A stretch of 10,756 bases of DNA, from the NCBI GenBank assembly GCA_021808985.1, contig JAKBAQ010000080.1, positions 1 to 10,756 of the forward strand, written 5' to 3'. Within the stretch, counting starts at the first letter, position 1. Each line of letters begins with the position of its first letter. The DNA comes from Pseudomonadota bacterium (GTDB lineage Bacteria; Pseudomonadota; Alphaproteobacteria; Acetobacterales; Acetobacteraceae). This document shows positions 1 through 7,128 of this stretch, one piece after another. Both the position numbers and the translations under genes were made by a program. Under the pieces are notes generated by a model. That model was not told the DNA's origin and did not search any database. It worked only from the letters and a program-made list of their open reading frames with translations.

Positions 1-88
1 CCTGCTGGTGCAGGGCGCGGGCGATTGCGGCGCCGATGCCGCCCGATGCGCCGGTGACCAGCGCGGTTTTTCCTGTCAGATCAAACAT
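1..88 (-). CDS. fabG: 3-oxoacyl-ACP reductase FabG, N-terminal part (cut by window edge)
   Basis: Only the first 29 codons lie in the window. The protein begins MFDLTGKTALVTG and carries the TGASGGIG glycine-rich NAD(P)H-binding motif at residues 12-19, which is the signature of classical short-chain dehydrogenases. FabG reduces 3-oxoacyl-ACP to 3-hydroxyacyl-ACP with NADPH in the cytosolic type II fatty acid synthase. The SDR family is seen directly; the FabG assignment rests on the typical N-terminus (MFDLTGK..ALVTGASGGIG) and on its position directly after fabD. The ATG shares one base with the fabD stop (TGATG at 90-86), so translational coupling is likely. Another SDR cannot be excluded because the catalytic Ser-Tyr-Lys part is outside the window. 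Confidence 0.85.
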   Translation of the reverse strand, partial: MFDLTGKTALVTGASGGIGAAIARALHQQ

Positions 89-1044
89 CAGAGAACTTTC
101 AGCAGAGCTTCGATATCAGCCGGGGAACCGGCGGAGGCGGTGGCGGCCTCGGGGGCGATGCGTTTGACCAGCCCGGCCAGGACCTTGCCGGCGCCAAGCT
201 CGATGAAACTGTCAACGCCCATGGCGGCCATGGCCTGCACGCTTTCGCGCCAGCGCACGGTGGCGGTGACCTGCTGGACCAGAAGGTCGCGGATGAGGTT
301 GGGGTCGGTGGCTTTGGCGGCGCTGACATTGGCGACCAGCGGGAGCAGCGGCGCGCGCGGCGGGGTGTTGGCGAAGGCTTCGGCCATGGCATCGGCTGCG
401 GGGGCCATGAGCGCGCAGTGGAACGGCGCGGAGACGGGCAGCAGCATGGCGCGCTTGACGCCCTTGGTCTTGGCGATTTCGATCGCGCGCTCAACCGCGC
501 CCTTGTGGCCGGAAATGACGACCTGGCCGCCGCCATTATCATTGGCGCAGGCGACGATTTCGCGCCCGTGCGGGCCGGCCTCGGCTTCGGTGCAGATTTC
601 ACGCGCGGCGTCGAGCTCAACGCCGAGCAGGGCCGCCATGGCCCCCTGCCCCGCCGGCACGGCGCGCTGCATGGCCTGGCCGCGCAGCTTGAGCAGCCGG
701 GCGGTTTCGGCGATGGAGAAGGATTCGACCGTGGCGAGGGCGCTGTATTCGCCCAGGCTGTGGCCGGCGACCAGGGCCACTTTTTCCTTGAGCTTGATGC
801 CGCCCTCGGCCTGGAGCACCCGCAGCACCGCGAGGGAGACGGCCATGAGCGCGGGCTGGGCGTTCTCGGTGAGGGTCAGCTCCTCGACCGGGCCCTCGAA
901 CATCAGCTTCGAGAGCTTCTGCTTGAGAACTTCGTCGACTTCCTCGAAAACCGCGCGCGCGGGGGCGAAAGCGGCCGCCAGGTCGCGGCCCATGCCGACG
1001 GTCTGGCTACCTTGTCCGGGGAATATAAAGGCGTGAACCGCCAT
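88..1044 (-). CDS. fabD: Malonyl-CoA:ACP transacylase FabD
   Basis: FabD transfers malonyl from CoA to acyl carrier protein and so supplies the extender unit for fatty acid synthesis in the cytosol. With the start used here the protein has 318 residues, the usual size for the family. Visible signatures are the N-terminal FPGQGSQ loop (residues 8-14, oxyanion-hole Gln12), the nucleophile elbow GHSLGEYSAL (Ser96), the substrate-carboxylate Arg121 in RGQAMQ, the catalytic His209 in SAPFHCALM, and the C-terminal ELGAGKVL block. An ATG at 1059 would add five residues but has no Shine-Dalgarno sequence. The ATG at 1044 has GGAG nine bases upstream and fits the family N-terminus better. The gene lies 64 bases after the DUF1489 gene and overlaps the fabG start by one base, so an operon reading toward fabG is likely. 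No clear promoter is visible in the 64-base gap. Confidence 0.96.
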   Translation of the reverse strand: MAVHAFIFPGQGSQTVGMGRDLAAAFAPARAVFEEVDEVLKQKLSKLMFEGPVEELTLTENAQPALMAVSLAVLRVLQAEGGIKLKEKVALVAGHSLGEYSALATVESFSIAETARLLKLRGQAMQRAVPAGQGAMAALLGVELDAAREICTEAEAGPHGREIVACANDNGGGQVVISGHKGAVERAIEIAKTKGVKRAMLLPVSAPFHCALMAPAADAMAEAFANTPPRAPLLPLVANVSAAKATDPNLIRDLLVQQVTATVRWRESVQAMAAMGVDSFIELGAGKVLAGLVKRIAPEAATASAGSPADIEALLKVL

Positions 1045-1108
1045 GTCCTGGGTCTCCATATAACTGCGGCGGACCTAGCATGAGCCGCCGGTTCGTCAAA
1101 ATATGCGA

Positions 1109-1564
1109 TTACAGAAGGCCAAGGCCGATGAGCGCGCGGCGCATGTCCTCCGGCATTTCGGTGGATTCGGCGCTGCTGGCCGCGAGGTCGGGCGGGGCCT
1201 CGGCGGGTTCGAGATAGCGCCAGCCCTGAAAGGCTTTTTTGGCGAAGCCCGCGACCCGCACGGGCACGGGGGCCAGCAGGATGACGGCGCAGGGCGTGCC
1301 ATCGTCACGGGTGGCCGATTCGACGCCGAGAATTGTCTGCCGCGCCTGGACGATGCCGCCGATCACCCAATAAAGGGAGCCGCCGGCGCAAAGCTCATCG
1401 GCGCGCTTGGGCAGGTTGCGGGTTTGGTAGCGCAGCGGCTGGCCGGCGGTGGCGCGGCTGGCCTGGAGGGCGGCGAGGTGCGCGAAATCGCGCACCCCGA
1501 CGGCCAGTTTGATCAGGTGGATCAGTTTTTGGCTTTGTCGACCAGGGCGTTCTTGGAGATCCAC
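1109..1564 (-). CDS. DUF1489 family protein
   Basis: This is a small cytosolic protein of unknown function. It matches the DUF1489 family as I know it: an N-terminal IHLIKLAVG segment, a central block RNLPKRADELCAGGSLYWVI with the following QARQTILG, a CAVILL strand, and FQGWRYLEP near the C-terminus. The family is widespread in alphaproteobacteria and has no established role that I can name. Coordinates use a GTG at 1564, which lacks a ribosome binding site and overlaps the ilvC coding end by 43 bases. Family members normally start just before the IHLIKLAVG segment, which here would be residue 14, a CTG at 1525 overlapping the ilvC stop as CTGA. That start would give 138 residues and may be the true one. 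The stop is TAA at 1111-1109. The arrangement strongly suggests cotranscription with, and translational coupling to, ilvC. Confidence 0.85.
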   Translation of the reverse strand: MDLQERPGRQSQKLIHLIKLAVGVRDFAHLAALQASRATAGQPLRYQTRNLPKRADELCAGGSLYWVIGGIVQARQTILGVESATRDDGTPCAVILLAPVPVRVAGFAKKAFQGWRYLEPAEAPPDLAASSAESTEMPEDMRRALIGLGLL

Positions 1565-2541
1565 GGCATCATGGCGCGCAGCTTGCCGCCGACTTCCTCG
1601 ATCGGGTGGGCAGCGGTGGCGCGGCGCATGGCCTTGAAGTTGGTCTGGCTGACCTTGTTCTCCAGCATCCAGTCCCGCGTGAAGCGGCCGAGCTGGATGT
1701 CTTCCAGGACCTTCTTCATCTCCTTCTTGGTCTCGGCCGTGATGATGCGCGGGCCGGTGACGTATTCACCATATTCGGCGGTGTTGGAGATGGAGTAGTT
1801 CATGTTGGCGATGCCGCCCTCGAAAATGAGGTCGACGATCAGCTTCACCTCATGCAGGCATTCAAAATAGGCCATTTCCGGGGCGTAGCCGGCTTCGACC
1901 AGGGTTTCAAAGCCGGCCTTGATGAGCTCCACCACGCCGCCGCACAGCACGGCCTGCTCGCCGAACAGGTCGGTCTCGCATTCTTCCTTGAAGGTGGTCT
2001 CGATGATGCCGGCGCGGCCGCCGCCATTGGCCGAGGCGTAGGACAGGGCGATGTCCAGCGCGTTGCCGGTGGCGTTCTGCGCCACGGCGACCAGGCTCGG
2101 CACGCCGCCGCCGCGCTGATATTCGCTACGCACGGTGTGGCCGGGGCCCTTGGGCGCGATCATGAAGACGTCGATGTCGGCGCGGGGCTCGATGAGGTTG
2201 AAGTGGATGTTGAGGCCGTGCGCGAAGGCCAGCGCGGTGCCGGGGCGCATGTTGGGGGCGAGGTGGTCGCGGTAGAGATCGCCCTGGCCTTCATCGGGGG
2301 TGAGCACCATCACCACATCGGCCCATTTGGCGGCGGCGGAGGGGTCCATGACGGTGAGGCCAGCGCCCTCGGCCTTGGCGATGGCGGCGGAGCCGGGGCG
2401 CAGGGCCACGGCGAGTTCCTTCACGCCGCTATCCTTGAGGTTCAGCGCATGGGCGTGGCCCTGGCTGCCATAGCCGACGATGGCGACCTTCTTGCCCTTG
2501 ATGAGGTTAACGTCGGCATCCTGGTCATAATAAACGCGCAT
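1522..2541 (-). CDS. ilvC: Ketol-acid reductoisomerase (NADP+), class I
   Basis: IlvC catalyses the second step of valine, leucine and isoleucine synthesis: Mg-dependent alkyl migration and NADPH reduction of 2-acetolactate or 2-aceto-2-hydroxybutyrate. The 339 residues are the class I (short) length. The Rossmann motif VGYGSQGHAHALNL is at residues 22-35, and ALRPGSA (Arg48, Ser51) matches an NADPH-preferring loop. Catalytic and metal residues are present: His108, Lys131 in APKGPGH, Asp191 and Glu195 in ETDLFGEQ, Glu227 and Glu231 in FECLHE, and Ser252 in NYSISNTAEYG. I chose the ATG at 2541 because MRVYYDQDAD is the standard N-terminus. A GTG at 2583 would add 14 residues unlike the family and has no ribosome binding site. 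Even the 2541 start has only a weak AGGG 11 bases upstream. The ilvBN genes that usually accompany it are not in the window. Confidence 0.97.
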   Translation of the reverse strand: MRVYYDQDADVNLIKGKKVAIVGYGSQGHAHALNLKDSGVKELAVALRPGSAAIAKAEGAGLTVMDPSAAAKWADVVMVLTPDEGQGDLYRDHLAPNMRPGTALAFAHGLNIHFNLIEPRADIDVFMIAPKGPGHTVRSEYQRGGGVPSLVAVAQNATGNALDIALSYASANGGGRAGIIETTFKEECETDLFGEQAVLCGGVVELIKAGFETLVEAGYAPEMAYFECLHEVKLIVDLIFEGGIANMNYSISNTAEYGEYVTGPRIITAETKKEMKKVLEDIQLGRFTRDWMLENKVSQTNFKAMRRATAAHPIEEVGGKLRAMMPWISKNALVDKAKN

Positions 2542-2649
2542 GATACGGGTATCCCTGTTTTGCTTCTCAAACTGGCGCGTCACCTATTACTTTTTGGGCG
2601 CACTGTCACCTTTGCCGCGCGGTGCGAAAAAGCATGCCAGAGCCTCAAT

Positions 2650-2696
2650 TTGCGCAATGATATTACGAAAATGACGGGTATTGCGTAATTATCGCA
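2650..2696 (-). promoter_or_regulatory. Candidate ilvC promoter with two TTGCG-type dyads
   Basis: On the minus strand, TTACGC (2688-2683) and TAATAT (2665-2660) are separated by 17 bases, a fair but not strong sigma70-like pair. Two related symmetric elements overlap it: the perfect palindrome TTGCGCAA at 2650-2657 near the predicted transcription start, and ATTGCGTAAT at 2680-2689 inside the -35 region. The second is extended by a TGCG-N7-CGCA dyad at 2682-2696. The two TTGCG elements are 31 bases apart, about three helical turns. This layout suits a dimeric regulator, for example a LysR-type protein such as IlvY, but which factor binds is inference. The untranslated leader to the ATG at 2541 would be about 110 bases. 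Confidence 0.35.
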
Positions 2697-2707
2697 GGAA
2701 ATGGCCC

Positions 2708-5700
2708 TCAATGCCGGGTTTTGCGGCGCGCGCGCCAGGCTGAGGTGGCCTCGCGCAGGCCCTGAAAGACGGCATAAAGGAGCGGGATGATGAAAATTCC
2801 CACCAGGGAGGCCGCGATCATCCCGGCGAAAACCGGGGTGCCGAGGGAGCGGCGGCTGATCTGGGCGGCGCCGGTGGCGATGACCAGCGGCAACAGGCCG
2901 GCGATGAAGGCGATGGAGGTCATCATCACCGCGCGGAAGCGCATGCGCGCGCCCAGGGCGGCGGCTTCGAGGATGGGCAGGCCCTCGGCGCGGCGCTCCT
3001 TGGCGAATTCGACGATCAGGATGCCGTTTTTGGCCGCCATGGCGATGAGGGTGACCATGCCGATCTGGGCGTAGAGGTTGATGTTGAGGCCGCAGAGCAG
3101 GATGCCGAAGAGCGCGCCGAACACGCCGACGATGACCGAGAGCAGGACGGGCACCGGGATGACCCAGCTCTCATACAGCGCCACCAGGAAGAGGTAGGCG
3201 AACAGCACGGAGAGCAGGAGAATCGGCCCGGTTTGTCCGGCGGCGGCGTTTTCGAGATAGGCGGTGCCGGTCCACTCAAAACGGTAGCCCTGCGGCAGGG
3301 TGCGGTTGGAGATTTCGGTCATCGCCTTGATGGCGGCGGCCGAGGAGACGCCGGGCGCCGGGTTGACGATGACGGGGATCGCCTCGGTGTCGTCATAACG
3401 CGAGATGATGGGCGGCTCCAGGATGGTGCGGGTGGTGGCCAGGGCGCGCAGCGGCACCATGGCGCCGGAGCTGGAGCGGACATAGCTTTGGTAGATGGCT
3501 TGGGGGGTGGCGCGGTCGGGGGCGATGCCCTCGATATTGACCTGCCAGACCCGGCCATACAGGTTGAACTGGTTGACGAAATAGCCGCCCAGCGTGGCTT
3601 GCAGGGTGGTGTAGATGTCGCTCATGTTCACGCCGAGGGCGCCGGCCTTCGCGCGGTCAATATCCAGGAACAGGGCGGGGGTTTGGGCGTTGTAGGTGGA
3701 GAATACCTTGCCGAGCCGCTTATCCTGCCCGGCGGCGACGAGCAGGCCGTTGAGCACAGCCTGCATCTGCGCCGGGGACGCGCCCTCGGTGTTCTCAAGC
3801 TCGTATTGCAGGCCGCCATTGATGGAGAGGCCCGAGATGGCCGGGAAGTTGAAGGCGACGAGCCGGGCGTCGCGCAGCTGGCTGCCGATGGCGAAGACGT
3901 GGCGGATGGCGCTGTTGGCGTCGTTGGCGATGCCGGGGCGCTGGGAGAAGGGTTTGAGACGGACCAGGAAGAAGGCGGAATTGGATTCCGAGGCGACATC
4001 GAGGATGGAGAAGCCCATGACCGACATGACGTGGCTGACCTGGGGCAGCTTCTCCAGCCGGTCAACCAGGGAGTCGGCCGCGGTTTCGGTGCGGTTGACC
4101 GAGGCGCCGGGCGGCAGGGTCATCTGCGCGAAGAAGGCGCCCTGGTCCTCGTTGGGCAGAAAGCCGCCGGGGGTGAGCATGGCCATGGCGGCGGCGGCCA
4201 GCGCGAAGGCGGCGATGATGGCCAGCGCGAGCCACGCCTTGCGCAGGCCGCGCGAGACGATGCTGGTGTAGCCGTCACGCGCGCGGTCAATCCCGCGCAG
4301 GACGTGCTCCAGCACGCCATGCGCCCGGTGGCCGGGGCGCAGCAGCAGCACGCAGAGCGCGGGCGAGAGGGTGAGCGCGTTGAAGGCGGAAATGAGCATC
4401 GCGACGCTGACGGTGACGGCGAATTGCTGGAACAGCAGGCCGGAGAGGCCGGGGATGAAGGCGATGGGCACGAACACCGAGAGCAGGACCAGGGAGATGG
4501 CGATGATGGGGGCGGTGATCTGGCTCATGGCGAGCTTGGCGGCCTGGCGGGCGGAGAGGTCTGGCCGCTCGGTCATCACACGCTCGACATTTTCGACCAC
4601 GACGATGGCGTCGTCCACCACGATGCCGGTGGCGACCACCAGGGCCAGCAGCGTGACCGTGTTGGCGGAAAAGCCGAAGGCCAGCAGGGCGGCGAAGCTG
4701 CCCGTGAGGGCGATGGGCAGCACCACCATGGGCACGACGGCGGCGCGCCAGTCTCCCAGGAAGAGGAAGACCACCAGCACCACCAGGACGAAGGCGGCGG
4801 CGAGGGTGCGCTCGACCTCCTGGATGGTCTCGCGCACGAAGCTGGATGTGTCGAAGACGATGTCAGCCTTCAGGGAGGGCGGGAAATGCTGCTCCAGCAC
4901 CGCCAGCTCCTTGGCCACGGCGGCGGAGGTGGCGATGGCGTTGGCGCCGGGGGCGAGGAATATGCCGATCGCCTGGCCGTCGCTATTGTCAATTTTATTG
5001 ATGCGGGTCTGGGTCTGGGCGCCGAGCACGACCTTGGCGACGTCCTTGAGGCGCAGGAGGGAGCCGTCGGGGTTGGCGCGCAGCACGATGTCGCCGAACT
5101 GGGCCGCGGTGGTGAGGCGGCCTTGGGTTTCCACGGTCATCTGCAGCTGCTGGTCGGCGGCGTTGGGCGGGGCGCCGATGGTGCCGACCGGGGCCTGGAC
5201 GTTTTGCGCCTTGAGCGCGGCTATGATGTCCTGCGGGGTTAGGCCGAGCTGGGTGAGGCGGTTTGTGTTGTAGTATACGCGCATGGAGTAGTTCTGCGGC
5301 CCGAAGAGGAAGGCCTGGCCGACACCGGGGACGCGGGCCAATGGGTCCAGCAGGTTGAGGGTGACGTAGTTGGAGACCTGGAGCTGGCTGAGCTTGTTGC
5401 CGGGGCTGAAGACGAACAGATAATCAAGGATGGCGGAGGAGCGCTTGATGACGGAGATGCCCTCCTGCTGCACCAGCGCGGGAAGCTGCGAGGTGGCCTG
5501 CTGCACCGCGTTGGTGACGTTCACCGTGTCGATGTTGGGGTCTGAGCCGACGCGGAAGCTGACCATGAGGGTGTAGCTGCCGTCATTGGCGCTGGTGGAG
5601 GACATGTAGATTTCATCGTTGAGGCCGTTGAGGGCTTCCTCGAGCGGCTCGGCCACCGTTTGCTCCACCACCTTGGCCGAGGCGCCGGGGTAGTTGACCG

Positions 5701-5839
5701 TGACCATGACCTGCGGCGGCACGATGTTGGGGAACTGCGCCACCGGGATGCGCGTGAGCGCGATGGCGCCGGCCAGGATGATGATGAGCGCGTTGACGAT
5801 GGCAAAGCGCGGACGGTCAATGAAAAAGGCGGAGAGCAT
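2708..5839 (-). CDS. RND (HAE1/AcrB-type) efflux pump, inner-membrane subunit
   Basis: This is the proton-driven inner-membrane pump of a tripartite efflux complex that moves hydrophobic or amphiphilic compounds from the periplasm or inner membrane outward. The 1043 residues are full length. The N-terminus MLSAFFIDRPRFA is typical of AcrB/MexB/MexF proteins. The layout is TM1 (about 12-29), porter loop 1 (30-340), TM2-6 (345-500), TM7 (about 537-556), porter loop 2, and TM8-12 (about 870-1025). The proton-relay residues Asp409 and Asp410 (GIVVDDAIVVVENVER), Lys937 (AAKNGILIVEF), Arg967 and Thr974 (RFRAVMMTSIAF) are all present, so the pump should be functional and of the drug (HAE1) rather than metal (HME) class. 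Its ATG shares one base with the stop of the upstream adaptor gene (TGATG), and no separate ribosome binding site is seen, so coupled translation is likely. The substrate cannot be read from the sequence. Confidence 0.96.
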   Translation of the reverse strand: MLSAFFIDRPRFAIVNALIIILAGAIALTRIPVAQFPNIVPPQVMVTVNYPGASAKVVEQTVAEPLEEALNGLNDEIYMSSTSANDGSYTLMVSFRVGSDPNIDTVNVTNAVQQATSQLPALVQQEGISVIKRSSAILDYLFVFSPGNKLSQLQVSNYVTLNLLDPLARVPGVGQAFLFGPQNYSMRVYYNTNRLTQLGLTPQDIIAALKAQNVQAPVGTIGAPPNAADQQLQMTVETQGRLTTAAQFGDIVLRANPDGSLLRLKDVAKVVLGAQTQTRINKIDNSDGQAIGIFLAPGANAIATSAAVAKELAVLEQHFPPSLKADIVFDTSSFVRETIQEVERTLAAAFVLVVLVVFLFLGDWRAAVVPMVVLPIALTGSFAALLAFGFSANTVTLLALVVATGIVVDDAIVVVENVERVMTERPDLSARQAAKLAMSQITAPIIAISLVLLSVFVPIAFIPGLSGLLFQQFAVTVSVAMLISAFNALTLSPALCVLLLRPGHRAHGVLEHVLRGIDRARDGYTSIVSRGLRKAWLALAIIAAFALAAAAMAMLTPGGFLPNEDQGAFFAQMTLPPGASVNRTETAADSLVDRLEKLPQVSHVMSVMGFSILDVASESNSAFFLVRLKPFSQRPGIANDANSAIRHVFAIGSQLRDARLVAFNFPAISGLSINGGLQYELENTEGASPAQMQAVLNGLLVAAGQDKRLGKVFSTYNAQTPALFLDIDRAKAGALGVNMSDIYTTLQATLGGYFVNQFNLYGRVWQVNIEGIAPDRATPQAIYQSYVRSSSGAMVPLRALATTRTILEPPIISRYDDTEAIPVIVNPAPGVSSAAAIKAMTEISNRTLPQGYRFEWTGTAYLENAAAGQTGPILLLSVLFAYLFLVALYESWVIPVPVLLSVIVGVFGALFGILLCGLNINLYAQIGMVTLIAMAAKNGILIVEFAKERRAEGLPILEAAALGARMRFRAVMMTSIAFIAGLLPLVIATGAAQISRRSLGTPVFAGMIAASLVGIFIIPLLYAVFQGLREATSAWRARRKTRH

Positions 5840-6915
5840 CAGTTTTGGGCCGCGGGCTGGGGATTTACCTTCATGCCGGGATGCACCGACTGGATGCCCT
5901 CGGTGATGACGCGATCGCCCGGGGCGATGCCGGAGAGGACGGGCACGCTGGCGACGCCCTGCGGCCCCAGCGTGACGTTGTGGCGCGTGACGATGTCGCC
6001 CGGGCCGACCTCGAGCACGTAGTCACCCAGCTGGTCGACAATGATGGCGGCGAGGGGGATGACGATGCGCGATTGCGGCTGGCTGGCGCGCAGGGTGACG
6101 GTGACGAACTCGCCGTCGGTGAGGGCGTGGGCGGGGTTGGGGATGGTGGCGCGCCAGGAAAGGGAGTCGGTATTCTGGGTGACCTGGTTGTTGATGAAGT
6201 CAACCTCGCCGGTTTGGGGGTAGGTGGAGCCGTCGGGCAGTTGCAGGAGCACGTCCATCCGGGGGGCGGCGGCGCGGAGTTTCAGCGCGTCGGCCATGGG
6301 GAGGGCGAAATCGACATACATCGGGTCCTCGGCGACGATGGTGGCCAGCACCCCGCTTTGCGGGCCGACCACGTTGCCGACATTGACCGAGGTGGCGCCG
6401 ATGACGCCGGAGAAGGGCGCGCGGATTTGGGTGTAGCCAAGGTTGATCTGGGCGGTTTGCAGCTGGGCCTCGGCGCTTTGCACCGCCGCCTGGTTGGATA
6501 GGTAGGTCGCCAGGGCAAGATCAACCGTGGATTGCTGGCCGGCGGCGGTGTGCAGCAGGGCCTGGGCGCGCTGCAGGGTGAGCTGGGCGGCGTGCGCCTG
6601 CGCCTTGGCCTGGGCAACCGCCGCCTGCGCCTGCGCCAGCTGCGCCTGATAGGGCGGCGGCTCGATGGTGTAGAGCAGCTGGCCCTGCTGGACGGCCTGG
6701 CCGTCGGTGAAATTCTGCGACTCCAGATAGCCGGTGACGCGGGCCTGGAGGTTCACGATATGAGGGGACTGGATGTGCCCGACATAGCTATGCTGGGCGT
6801 AGACCGGCTGAGGAGCGGCGGTGATGACCCCGACGACGGGGGGTGGCGCGCTTTGCGCGCAGGCAAGGCCACCAGCCAGGCATGTGAGCAGCCCGGCTGC
6901 GATAATCTGTTTCAT
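5839..6915 (-). CDS. RND efflux periplasmic adaptor (membrane fusion protein, AcrA/MexE-like)
   Basis: This adaptor links the RND pump to an outer-membrane channel. The 358-residue protein starts with a Sec signal peptide (MKQIIAAGLLTCLAGG), with a probable signal peptidase I site after ACA at residue 20. The cysteines at 12 and 19 do not form a canonical lipobox, so a lipid anchor is uncertain. The first lipoyl half-motif is at about 55-88 (VTGYLESQNFTDGQAVQQGQLL). An Ala/Gln-rich alpha-helical hairpin runs from about 89 to 158, the returning lipoyl half with IRAPFSGVIG is at 164-173, and beta-barrel and membrane-proximal domains follow to about 345. A purine-rich stretch (GGGAAAGAG) lies about six bases before the ATG at 6915. 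The gene is followed without a gap by the pump gene. A TolC-type partner is not in the window and must come from elsewhere. Confidence 0.94.
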   Translation of the reverse strand: MKQIIAAGLLTCLAGGLACAQSAPPPVVGVITAAPQPVYAQHSYVGHIQSPHIVNLQARVTGYLESQNFTDGQAVQQGQLLYTIEPPPYQAQLAQAQAAVAQAKAQAHAAQLTLQRAQALLHTAAGQQSTVDLALATYLSNQAAVQSAEAQLQTAQINLGYTQIRAPFSGVIGATSVNVGNVVGPQSGVLATIVAEDPMYVDFALPMADALKLRAAAPRMDVLLQLPDGSTYPQTGEVDFINNQVTQNTDSLSWRATIPNPAHALTDGEFVTVTLRASQPQSRIVIPLAAIIVDQLGDYVLEVGPGDIVTRHNVTLGPQGVASVPVLSGIAPGDRVITEGIQSVHPGMKVNPQPAAQN

Positions 6916-6940
6916 TCCAGCTCTTTCCCGCCAGCGGATC

Positions 6941-6982
6941 GCGAATATGACGCCAATATGGGCTGGGGGAGTGGATGGTCAA
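6941..6982 (-). promoter_or_regulatory. Candidate promoter of the RND efflux operon with direct repeat
   Basis: On the minus strand TTGACC (6982-6977) is followed after 16 bases by CATATT (6960-6955), a plausible sigma70-type promoter about 40 bases upstream of the adaptor ATG. The -10 region overlaps the second copy of a direct repeat GC(G/C)AATATG, found at 6941-6949 and 6952-6960 with an 11-base period, about one helical turn. Such a repeat across the -10 box and the start region could be an operator, but no regulator gene is in the window. The promoter is seen as a motif only and the operator idea is inference. Confidence 0.4.
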
Positions 6983-7005
6983 TGCATGTTGGCGCGGGGC
7001 TGAGC

Positions 7006-7032
7006 TTGCCGTTTTATGAACCAGCATATAAT
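7006..7032 (+). promoter_or_regulatory. Candidate promoter of the MaoC-type hydratase gene
   Basis: A perfect TATAAT hexamer at 7027-7032 stands out in this GC-rich background. TTGCCG at 7006-7011 is the nearest -35-like hexamer, but the spacer is only 15 bases, shorter than the usual 16-18, so the promoter may need an activator or may be misread. A start near 7039 would leave a leader of about 90 bases before the GTG at 7129. Together with the opposite-strand candidate at 6941-6982 it fits a divergent control region in the 6916-7128 gap. Confidence 0.35.
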
Positions 7033-7128
7033 GTGCGTGCTAACCAGAAACGGCCACATCCATTGCGTTAACCGCCGCGACAGGCAAAACCCACGCAACA
7101 TGTTTGACGAACCAGGAAAGGCGCTCTC

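Noticed and set aside
1067..1090. Small inverted repeat CGGCGG / CCGCCG between the DUF1489 and fabD genes
   Set aside because: A stem of six pairs with a 12-base loop and no U-tract; common by chance in GC-rich DNA.
1606..2688. A 360-codon plus-strand open frame antisense to ilvC
   Set aside because: It is compositionally biased (Gly/His/Asp/Val) and mirrors the codon structure of ilvC; no family match.
3233..5242. A 669-codon plus-strand open frame antisense to the RND pump gene
   Set aside because: The translation is Gly/His/Asp/Glu-rich low-complexity protein with no recognisable domain. It is the usual shadow of a GC-rich gene, while the opposite strand encodes an intact pump with all key motifs.
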